Assembly (NCBI GenBank): GCA_012965455.1
Contig: DTSG01000292.1
Span: forward strand, 10,925-31,071
Length of the DNA stretch: 20,147 bases
DNA from: Planctomycetaceae bacterium
Lineage (GTDB): Bacteria > Planctomycetota > Planctomycetia > Pirellulales > Pirellulaceae
Reading direction: 5' to 3'
Position numbers and translations under genes: made by a program. The notes under the pieces were generated by a model. That model did no database searches. It was not told the origin of the DNA and saw nothing but the letters and a program-made list of their open reading frames with translations. Positions 1 through 8,500 of the stretch are shown one piece after another (positions within the stretch are counted from its first letter, which is position 1; every line of letters begins with the position of its first letter).

Positions 1-969
1 CGTAACGAGACGCCCAGTCATATTGTGATGCCCGCAATCCATATTCGTAAAGAAGAAGTTGGTGAATTGTTTGCCGAGAAATTGGGTACTGAACCGGGTG
101 CGACTGATCCCGAGTATCTTACCGCCGCCGCCCGCCAACATTTGCGAGAAAAGTTTCTTCAGGCTGATGCGGGGATTACTGGCGTCAATTTTGCAGTCGC
201 CGAAACTGGTGGATTTGTAGTGTGCACCAACGAAGGCAATGCAGATCTTGGAGTTTCTTTGCCGAGGTTACATATCGCCTGCATGGGCCTTGAAAAGATC
301 ATTCCCCGAGTCGCTGATTTGGGAGTTTTCTTGCGTCTCTTGGCACGCAGTGCAACCGGCCAACCAATTACAACCTATACCTCACATTTTCACGGGCCAA
401 TTGATGGTGGAGAATTACACATTGTGTTACTCGACAATGGCCGCGCTAACATTTCCCAGGATGATGATTTCCGAGAAGCCTTAAACTGCATACGGTGTGG
501 CGCTTGTTTGAATACCTGTCCAGTTTACCGGCGAACCGGTGGGCATAGCTATTCGGCAACGGTTCCAGGTCCAATTGGCTCGGTACTAAACCCGCTAAAA
601 TCGCCCAGTCAACATGCCAGCTTGCCCTTTGCCTGCTCATTGTGCGGCTCGTGCACCGACGTGTGTCCCGTACAAATTCCACTGCATCACCAACTTTATC
701 AACTTCGCAGTGAACTGAAACTCCAGGGAAATATCAAAACGCTAAAGTCAATGCAAATGTGGTTGGCTGGACTGTTGTTCCGCCGCCCTGTTCTCTATCG
801 CTTAGCCGGCTGGATTGCTCGCTGGTCGGTGCGGTGCTTTGGAAAGTTAACAGCCTTCAAGTGGCTAACAATCTGGGGTCGTCAGCGGGATTTGCCGTTA
901 GCCCCGCGGCAAACGTTTAGAAGGTGGTATAATAAGAATCGCCCTTCCGAGGGAGGTGGGCATGGGTAA
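1..969 (+). CDS. lutB: LutB-type iron-sulfur lactate oxidation protein, 5' truncated by window edge
   Basis: The frame is open from base 1, and the first codons (RNETPSHIVMPAIH) match the interior of LutB, so the gene begins upstream; GTG-25 and ATG-28 are internal codons. About 322 residues are visible, against roughly 460-480 for the usual family length. Two ferredoxin-type 4Fe-4S motifs are clear: CIRCGACLNTCP at 487-522 and CSLCGSCTDVCP at 634-669. A conserved LUD-type N-terminal domain precedes them and a basic, hydrophobic C-terminal tail follows. LutB is known from Bacillus subtilis as a subunit of LutABC, a cytoplasmic complex oxidising L-lactate to pyruvate. lutC follows with an 8-nt overlap, which supports the assignment. 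lutA is expected upstream, outside the window. The true substrate (L-lactate or another 2-hydroxyacid) cannot be read from the sequence. Confidence 0.93.
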   Translation, partial: RNETPSHIVMPAIHIRKEEVGELFAEKLGTEPGATDPEYLTAAARQHLREKFLQADAGITGVNFAVAETGGFVVCTNEGNADLGVSLPRLHIACMGLEKIIPRVADLGVFLRLLARSATGQPITTYTSHFHGPIDGGELHIVLLDNGRANISQDDDFREALNCIRCGACLNTCPVYRRTGGHSYSATVPGPIGSVLNPLKSPSQHASLPFACSLCGSCTDVCPVQIPLHHQLYQLRSELKLQGNIKTLKSMQMWLAGLLFRRPVLYRLAGWIARWSVRCFGKLTAFKWLTIWGRQRDLPLAPRQTFRRWYNKNRPSEGGGHG

Positions 970-1573
970 AGCGAAAGCGGAGATTCTAGGACGGTTAGAA
1001 CGACAAACCGAAGGGACGGTGGAATTGCCCACACTGACGGGGGATTGGATTCAGTATGCGGATCCAGTTGCTCAGTTTCGTGATACGGCGATTAAGGTAA
1101 GCGCTCAAGTGTATTTCGCTGAGGGGCGGGCAGCATGTACTCAATTGGTCAAACAGTTGGATTGCATGAAAACCGCCGAAGAGGTGTGCTGCTGCGTTAC
1201 TGAGGTTGAAGTTGGTTCTCTGGTTCTCAGTTCAGTGACTGACCCGCACGAGTTGGATTCGCTCGATGTGTTCATAGCGGAAGGAACAATTGGCGTTGCA
1301 GAGAATGGCGCAATTTGGGTTGACGACGAGAATATTTCTCAGCGCGTGGCACTCTTTCTCACCCAACACCTCGTATTGGTCATAGAAAGTGGTAAAATAT
1401 TGAATAACCTAGCTGAGGCGTATTCCGCGGGTATCATGGATTTTTCGCGTTTCGGTTGTTGGATCTCTGGTCCCTCCAAAACGGCTGATATCGAACAGTC
1501 GTTAGTGATCGGAGCGCATGGTGCGCGTACCTTAGATATTATTGTCATTCATGAAAAACAGAAAGTGAAGTAA
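962..1573 (+). CDS. lutC: LutC-type LUD-domain protein
   Basis: About 203 residues; the partner of LutB in LutABC-type lactate oxidation. I chose ATG-962 over the in-frame GTG-956 because the GGGAGG at 951-956 is placed properly only for ATG-962. The start lies inside the last codons of lutB, which suggests translational coupling. The LUD-domain signature is plain: GTIGVAENGAIW near residues 108-119, and ISGPSKTADIEQ followed by LVIGAHGAR near 168-189. The protein is shorter than B. subtilis LutC (about 240 residues). The difference lies in the N-terminal half, while the conserved C-terminal half is complete. A cluster of three consecutive cysteines (CCC, about residues 76-78) is unusual, and I cannot assign it a role. 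Confidence 0.9.
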   Translation: MGKAKAEILGRLERQTEGTVELPTLTGDWIQYADPVAQFRDTAIKVSAQVYFAEGRAACTQLVKQLDCMKTAEEVCCCVTEVEVGSLVLSSVTDPHELDSLDVFIAEGTIGVAENGAIWVDDENISQRVALFLTQHLVLVIESGKILNNLAEAYSAGIMDFSRFGCWISGPSKTADIEQSLVIGAHGARTLDIIVIHEKQKVK

Positions 1574-1580
1574 GCAAGTT

Positions 1581-2312
1581 ATGTTTAAAGTCATGTTGAA
1601 TTGGTCGTCTAAACAGTTGGTTGTCAGTACACTGTGTACCCTTGTTGTCATATACTCATTCGCGGTTTTTGCGCCACCGGTGGATGCTCAGGAATTTCGC
1701 AGTATCTTCAACGGCAAAGACCTGTCGGGCTGGAGCGGTGACATGACGCGATGGTCAGTGAAAGATGGTGCTATCACCGGAACGACTACGAAGGAACGCC
1801 CATTACCGCACAATCAGTTCCTTATCTGGGACGGCACCGTAGCGGATTTCGAATTCAAAGCGGAATTTCGCCTAATTGGCGAAAACAATTCCGGTGTTCA
1901 ATATCGGAGCCAAGCAATCGAAGGTTCTGGCGATTTTCGGATAAAGGGGTACCAGGCCGACATTCATGCTAAGTCTTCCTACACCGGTATGTTGTATGAC
2001 GAAGGGGGGCGGGGCATCGTCGCACAACGCGGGCAGCGAGTTGTTGTTACTGACAAGGGTGAAATAAAGGTGGTTGCTAAGACAGATCCTATTGTTCAAG
2101 AGGACCTTACTAAATGGACTTCCATCGAAATTCGAGCCGTCGGAAACCGACTCGTTCACTCCATCAATGGAAAGGTAACCGTAGATATAACGGATCAGGA
2201 CACCAAAAACCAAGAATTTAAAGGACTGTTGGCTCTACAGATTCATCAGGGCAAACCGATGGTGATTCAATTCCGAAATCTAAAAATACGAAACGTCGTC
2301 TCAAAGAAGTAG
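1581..2312 (+). CDS. Secreted DUF1080 (3-keto-disaccharide hydrolase-like) protein
   Basis: 243 residues. The N-terminus is basic, then a hydrophobic stretch (about residues 12-32) ends near VDAQ, which looks like an export signal with cleavage around residue 36-37. The mature part is one DUF1080 jelly-roll domain. It starts with FNGKDLSGW (about residues 43-51), continues with WSVKDGAI and NSGVQYRS, and ends with IQFRNLKIRNV. DUF1080 proteins are very abundant in Planctomycetes. Some relatives hydrolyse 3-keto-disaccharides, while others are simply sugar-binding modules. Location is probably periplasmic or extracellular. The start is 7 nt after the lutC stop on the same strand, so co-transcription with lutBC is likely. 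No strong Shine-Dalgarno is visible; ATG-1593 is an alternative start but would shorten the signal peptide. Specific activity is unknown. Confidence 0.85.
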   Translation: MFKVMLNWSSKQLVVSTLCTLVVIYSFAVFAPPVDAQEFRSIFNGKDLSGWSGDMTRWSVKDGAITGTTTKERPLPHNQFLIWDGTVADFEFKAEFRLIGENNSGVQYRSQAIEGSGDFRIKGYQADIHAKSSYTGMLYDEGGRGIVAQRGQRVVVTDKGEIKVVAKTDPIVQEDLTKWTSIEIRAVGNRLVHSINGKVTVDITDQDTKNQEFKGLLALQIHQGKPMVIQFRNLKIRNVVSKK

Positions 2313-2426
2313 GCGGACGGCACATTTAGCGACTTTATTGCCGGCTGATTGTGGATTAGGTGTTCGCCGGTCGCAACTCTGCACCAAGGTTTGGGACACA
2401 CTTGTGCTGAAACCCAAACGCATCAC

Positions 2427-5400
2427 TCACTTGTCCTGTGTGAGCTTGGTGGCTAATACCACTTTCGCTTCAGCGGCAGTTATACCCAATCCCGTGTCAC
2501 TAGGTCGGGCGGACAACATGAGTTGAAAACGCTCAAGAGTGGATGTGACCGTATGCTTGGGGGATGGACTGTTGTTGGGTGCACTGGTTATTTGAGACGG
2601 CATTTTCCACGTTCGTAGGGACGCGTCGGAGTGGAGTGTGTAAAGACATTCGTTGATGACATTGAACTCCATGGCTATGACGAGATGGTCTGATTGCATC
2701 GGTAGGACCCGCGGTTGCATCGACGAGCAATCCCAAATCGTACTAATTCGACGATCGGTCGTTGTCAAAACCGATTGGGCGTTGGAGGTGAATTTCATTG
2801 ATCTCACAGAGATGGTGTGTGGTGACTGCACCGTCGTTGGAACCAAGTCTTTGTTAAGTAATGTCAGGTGGTTGCTTGAATGGTCTAATAGTATAGCTCC
2901 ACTAGGATGCACACTAATATTACGTAATTTGCTTCCACTCGTCGGCGGGCGGAAGCGAGTTAATCTTACTGTTTTGGGCAGCTCGGGGTATTCAATAACG
3001 TATCCGCGGGACGTGACGACAACTAATGACTTGGTCGAGTTGAAGTGCAATGCTGCTATAGGATCTGGCAACTGGAAGGCTTTGGCCGGTGTTTCAGCGC
3101 CCAGCGGGTCCATGACGACATGTACCGTCGAATCGGTGGCGAATGCGGCTATCGACGATTTTTCCTGCAGTGATAATGCTGTGATTGGCGACCCAACATC
3201 GGACAATATAGTTTTAGTTGCTCCATTTTGTAAGTTGAATGAATAACCTCCGCCCGTTTGTGTTCCCACGATGATTTGATCGCGGATGTTTGATAAAATT
3301 GCGGTGGTGACCTGTAGTCCAACCGTAAATGAACTGGGGGGCTTGGAGAAATCCGTTGGATGAATTGAAATAGAAGTTGAGTTTCCTTCAGGTATTACGA
3401 CGACAAGAGTGTCATCATTGTCATTACGAAGGACGGCGATTGGCATTCTAGAAAGTTCGAGCACAACTGGCGTAAAACCCTGTTCCGGATGGTCCGGTGG
3501 TAGGCACAGTAGGTGGTAAGTTGTGTCAGCGCGATTTAGGCTGACACATGCCAACGTGGTGGCGCCTACGGCCTGCTTGCTTGTCAATAGATTAACTGAA
3601 AATACCTTTGTCAGTTCGATATTGGACAACGCGACACCCTGACTCATAAGTGAGTTAGTCAAACTGAGCATGTCATCGATGTCAATTTCGTCAATTTCGG
3701 GCATCGAGATCGCTGTCGCGAGTGGTAAGATTGCCTCGCGGGGTCGGTCAAGGTCGATTAAGTGTTGCGCGTGCGTGGCAAGTTGGTGTATGTGTTCACG
3801 TCGGATGATCGTTGCTAATTGTTGAGATTTCTCTTTGAGAATCTCCGTTTTTTCGAGATCGTCGTACGCTTCTCCTTTCGCCTTCGTCGCGCGGGTGGAT
3901 GCTTGCTGAGCGTCCATCGCTGATATTGTAGCCAACTCCAATTGACGAGCGGCATCAGATCGAGCGGATTTGGCAAGCGCCGCTTGCTCAGACGCTATAC
4001 GCCGCTGTTGAAATGCAATTGTTTGACTATTTAACGCGGATTCCCTCGCTGCCGCCTCTTCGCTGTGCTCAGTAGTGAGATCATTTCTGAGGAGGATTGC
4101 CTCACGCGTTAGAATTCGTGAATTTTTAAGCAGGACGCGAGATTGTTCATTGGATTTGTCGATGACTAAGTTCGAAATAAGCAAAGATATCAAACCGAGC
4201 GTTAAAACCGTGGAACCGATGGATACCAATATTGGGTGTTTTCGAATCCAACGCGCTGAAGCCCTGAGAACATTATCGGGGCACACAGCGATGGACTCGT
4301 CAACCAAAACCGCTTGAAGATCGTTTAGCAATAATGTCACATTCTGGTAACGCTGCTCTGGTTCGCACTGCATCGCCTTGTTGACCATTGAAACCAGTTG
4401 AATTGGTATCGATGGTTCAACGCTATCCGCGGACGGTATGTCTCCTGTGCCGACAGCTTCCAACAGTTGGGATAAGGGTGCGGTTTGGGACGCGTCGGCA
4501 CGAGGAGGATAACCCGTCAAGATGGAAAATAAGACGCCTCCGAGGGAATAGACGTCCGTGAGGCGGGTAATAGTATCTCCGGTCGCTTGCTCGGGAGACA
4601 TGTAATTAGGGGTGCCTTGATAATCACCGTGCATTGTCTGGTTGGGGTCTTGATGGTTAGTTGAGGTGGCCCTTGCTTCAGGAGACGTAGCCTCAGACAG
4701 CGTCGTCGGGGTCGCTCCGAGTCCCCAGTCAATGACCATCACTTCGCCGTAGCTACCGATTGCAATATTTGCTGGTTTTAGATCGCGATGGATTACCCCT
4801 CTGCTGTGGGCATACGAGATCGCTCGACAGACATTTGCAAAAATGTCGAGCAGGGGTCGCAATGAACGAATTGTGTGCTGAGTGTTATCGCGATGGTACA
4901 ATTCGATGCACTCAGCAAGGGTGTCGCCGTCGATGTGCTTCATCGTGTAATAGGGCCTCCCATCTTTATTCCAAGAGACCGCATAAACCGGAATAATATT
5001 GGGGTGTTCGAGTTGCCCGGTAATTTGAGCTTCCCGAAGAAATTGGATTTCGTCATGCGTGCGGGATTTAAGATCGCCGCTTACGCCTTCATATTCTTTG
5101 AGTACGATTTGACGATCAAGTACAGGATCGTTGGCGACCCAAACACTAGCACTGCGTGAATTATTGATAATGTGGGTAAGACTCGGAGTGCCAGAGGTCG
5201 AGTGTTGTTGAGCGATTGGTCTCGTCGGGTGCGACAGTGTGGGATAGTCAATTGTAGAGTGAGTGTCAGGTTGCGATTGCCAAGCGTTCGTGGCGGTCGG
5301 ATCAAACGGTGCCGCAAGTCCATATTGTTTCAACAAGTCGTTCGTTATCTGAATGTCAATATCCTGCTCTTGCGAGACGAGATTTAGAATTACCTGTAGC

Positions 5401-5546
5401 GTCTCGTCAATATCTATGGTTGCCTGCATATCGACTCTGTGGTCAGGGAGTTGCGCAAGCAACGACTGCAACAAGGTCGATTTGTTTGGATGATTGTCAC
5501 GTGCCTGTATTAAAGCAAGCATCAGCGGGGAGTTAGCACTATTCAT
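2427..5546 (-). CDS. Membrane Ser/Thr protein kinase with WD40-like propeller and degenerate glycine loop
   Basis: About 1039 residues from ATG-5546. That start has GGAGGAG just upstream and overlaps the previous kinase gene by 8 nt; the longer frame from ATG-5570 lacks this placement. Kinase domain is roughly residues 125-415: VLKEY lysine K150, FLREAQITG glutamate E172, HRDLKPAN with catalytic D255, DWG in place of DFG at 273, and GTPNYMSPEQ. The ATP-binding loop reads NSRSASVWVA where the paralog has GGIGRVWIA, so its glycines are gone. A membrane helix follows at about 438-460, a coiled coil rich in Ala, Glu, Gln and Arg at about 467-582, then degenerate WD40-like blades to near the end (for example STIWDCSS, SLRTWKMP). 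Kinase inside and propeller outside is the usual topology. Probably co-transcribed with the 1585-residue paralog upstream. Activity is plausible because the catalytic Lys, Glu and Asp residues remain. Substrates are unknown. Confidence 0.88.
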   Translation of the reverse strand: MNSANSPLMLALIQARDNHPNKSTLLQSLLAQLPDHRVDMQATIDIDETLQVILNLVSQEQDIDIQITNDLLKQYGLAAPFDPTATNAWQSQPDTHSTIDYPTLSHPTRPIAQQHSTSGTPSLTHIINNSRSASVWVANDPVLDRQIVLKEYEGVSGDLKSRTHDEIQFLREAQITGQLEHPNIIPVYAVSWNKDGRPYYTMKHIDGDTLAECIELYHRDNTQHTIRSLRPLLDIFANVCRAISYAHSRGVIHRDLKPANIAIGSYGEVMVIDWGLGATPTTLSEATSPEARATSTNHQDPNQTMHGDYQGTPNYMSPEQATGDTITRLTDVYSLGGVLFSILTGYPPRADASQTAPLSQLLEAVGTGDIPSADSVEPSIPIQLVSMVNKAMQCEPEQRYQNVTLLLNDLQAVLVDESIAVCPDNVLRASARWIRKHPILVSIGSTVLTLGLISLLISNLVIDKSNEQSRVLLKNSRILTREAILLRNDLTTEHSEEAAARESALNSQTIAFQQRRIASEQAALAKSARSDAARQLELATISAMDAQQASTRATKAKGEAYDDLEKTEILKEKSQQLATIIRREHIHQLATHAQHLIDLDRPREAILPLATAISMPEIDEIDIDDMLSLTNSLMSQGVALSNIELTKVFSVNLLTSKQAVGATTLACVSLNRADTTYHLLCLPPDHPEQGFTPVVLELSRMPIAVLRNDNDDTLVVVIPEGNSTSISIHPTDFSKPPSSFTVGLQVTTAILSNIRDQIIVGTQTGGGYSFNLQNGATKTILSDVGSPITALSLQEKSSIAAFATDSTVHVVMDPLGAETPAKAFQLPDPIAALHFNSTKSLVVVTSRGYVIEYPELPKTVRLTRFRPPTSGSKLRNISVHPSGAILLDHSSNHLTLLNKDLVPTTVQSPHTISVRSMKFTSNAQSVLTTTDRRISTIWDCSSMQPRVLPMQSDHLVIAMEFNVINECLYTLHSDASLRTWKMPSQITSAPNNSPSPKHTVTSTLERFQLMLSARPSDTGLGITAAEAKVVLATKLTQDK

Positions 5547-8500
5547 CGACTCCTCCGTTCTGGGACGCATTGTTGGATAAGTGGAGGCGACGCAACAACA
5601 TATCTAGCAGGCAACGTTCCTCCCAACTTCTGCCGGGATTACCTGCTTCTAATGCTGGCAGCACCTCGAGTTGGTGTCGGAGTTGGCGCAAAGTGTCGTC
5701 TGTAAGTGATTGCGGATTGATCCAAAACCTCGCCATTTTGGAATAAATACGTATTGGTAAAGGCGATCCGGACTTAGCGAGTTTCGCAAGAACGTCTGTT
5801 GCCATCAGTTTGTCGCCACGAAATATAGCGAGGGAGAGTTGTCCGCGTTGCACTAATGCGTTGCTTGCCAGCCGCGCGGGTAGACGATCCAATGAGTTTA
5901 TGAGCGACTCAGTTGGGAGATTGTGGGGAGCCAAGGATAATCCGTTCAGTAAATATACAAAATGCTGCGGGATCCGAGGATCGGCCCGTTTTAGTAGGTA
6001 TCGCAGCGACTGATTGTAGAGCGGCAAGTCGTCAATCCAGGCAGCCAAAACGACGGCTTGGTACGTTGACTTTACAGCCTCATCACCGAGGGAAAGTAAC
6101 TCGGTGATCGCGGCAACGTAACTTCCCGCCGAAAGCAGCGCGTAATTAAGATCGGCAACCAGCGTCCTCCGGACTGTTGTGTCCCCAGCGGCGGGTAGTT
6201 TAGACAGCTCTTTTCGAAGATGGTCAATGTGAGGACTCCACTGATTTTCCGTTATCGATGTGGAATACCGACGTAACCACGTCAGCGTTTGCTCCGATGC
6301 GGTCAACGCCGTGTTGGCGATAGGCAATAAATTGGCAACATCATTATGGGATAAATGAACTAGTTGTTTAGCCGCGTTCACGCGGGAACCGCTCAGCAGG
6401 GTCAGGTTTGCGGTTGAAGTGTTAGCCGGATCACTCGTGGTTTCGACCGTATATTGATAGACACCATCATCAGTGGCGACAAGAACTTGTGGTCGTTTCG
6501 CGTGTGACACTAAAAGTACATCACGAATTGCGGCGGGAACAGTTATTGGTGGACAGATCTGATGTCCCGTTTCGGCAGACTGTATCGAGAATTGCAGGTG
6601 ATTGGCCCGTAGAATCCATTTAAAATCCTCGTTGTAGCAAGTATGAATTGTCTGAAAATTAGAGGGATAGCCCCTCACGGGACCGGCCGAGGAGAGCTCT
6701 ACGATCGTGTCATCGCGTGCTAACAGCATATCAAGTTGACCGTGACTCACCATCCGCCGAGCACCAAGTGACAGATTTTCAAACGGTCTGAAAAACAAAG
6801 TATCTACGTCGATCCTCCACACCTCACCGCTGGTCGTTGTGACCACGAGATCGTTTGAGTTAGGGAGCAGAGCATTTGCCACCGAATTAATATCAAAAGG
6901 AACTACGATGCGTTTGAGAACTAAATTGTCGGAAATTGACACCGTTTGGATTACGCGATTACCGGTTTCATCCCCGTTACTACCAAAAATAAGGAGGACT
7001 GACGAGTCCATATTGAAACGGACAAATCTAGCAGGAAGCTTATGTGCCGTAATTCGTATTTTTGGACTCTCGTCGCTGAATTTTCCTACTGTGATGGTAC
7101 GGTCCAGACTACTCAGAGCGTAATAGCCATTTGCTGCTATCGTAACATCCACGATTTCACCGGCAAACTCGATTGGAGGCCCGGACGACTTCAACATTGA
7201 TGTGGTGATGGGGTGTGCCATTCGCTGCGTTACAACAAAACCATCCGCACTGTATGGGGATAAAGCTACCTGATCGATGGGGGACCCAAAATGAAGTTCG
7301 AGACCGAGTCGCCTGAAATGATCTTCCGACGTTACCTCCTGCAACGTGGTGTTGTTGGTTACAAAAAGAACAGATGTTTGGGATGCGTTAAGGCGTAGCA
7401 ATGATGAGTCGTTTCCGACCGCTAGCTGCGCGGGCGCGAGATTTGCTTGAGCAAGATCCCATAATAGAATTTGACCGGTGGTCGTGGATACGGTCACAAA
7501 TTGGTTATTTGACGATAGGTTCACGGAAGCTATAGAGCCGAGGTGCGATACCATCTCATAGATCATTTGTCGTTGCGAAAAGTCGTAGATTGACAGTTTT
7601 CCTGCTGCCGTTCCAATTATCAAAAGACGCGCGTCTTTTGAAAACGCTAGAGTGCTTATTCTAGAAGCGAACGACAGAGGTGCAATGAAGTCGCTACCCG
7701 GAGCATTAAAAACCCGTACGTCGCCGTTGTCGGTGCCAATGGCAAATAGCAATTCAGCAGGATGATGCGCCGTAGCGCTAACGAGTTGCTCAGAAGAAGG
7801 AGCAGGGCCACGGGCTAAGCGAGGTTTGGTTAGAAATAGCGATGAGTCCCAAGAGAGGGAAAACCCGTTCTTAGCGGTCGTTACCACGGTGTTACCTATT
7901 TTGGAAAACCGCACGTCAACCACAGCGGATTTATGCTGCAGGACAATGGATAAAGGGGCGAGTGTATCTAGTTCCCAGAGCCTTGCTGTTGTGTCGGTAC
8001 TGCCAGTAGCTGCCATCGAGGAGTCAGGAGAAAGCGATATTGTGGTAATCGCATCGCGGTGAGCTACGACACTATGCTGCAGCGCAAGCTCAGGCAGTGC
8101 ATAGGTGTTGAGGAGACCTTTGTTGGTGCCCACTATAATCCTGTCGTTCGTAGCCGCCAACGTAATTACTTGGTCAGGAATCGATAGCGAGAAGCGTTTC
8201 ACGGAAAAATCAGTTAGCGAAATACGTATAAGTTCGTTGACAATAGGTGCCCCGTCGGCTGTTCCCGCGATTATCAAGTATTGGCCATCCGGTGAAAATA
8301 CGATCGCCGACACAGAAAGACCGAGTCTTAAAGTTGGGTTTAATTGTTGCAGAGTATTACCTCGAAAAAATTGTGCCGTGGAATTTTGCGGAGAACCACG
8401 CAGGGACACCGTTGCTAACGCGTCTGCGGTTGGAGAATAGGATGTGAGCAAAGGCGAATTGGAGAATTGGACATATCCCATCAACGTAGGCAGGCGACTA

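Noticed and set aside
2426..2444. CTCAC/GTGAG hairpin at the end of the 1039-residue kinase gene
   Set aside because: Only 5 bp with a 9-nt loop and no U-tract; too weak to call a terminator.
2653..3246. A 197-codon open frame on the plus strand
   Set aside because: It lies wholly antisense to the propeller region of the 1039-residue kinase gene, has no recognisable domain, and no ribosome site was seen.
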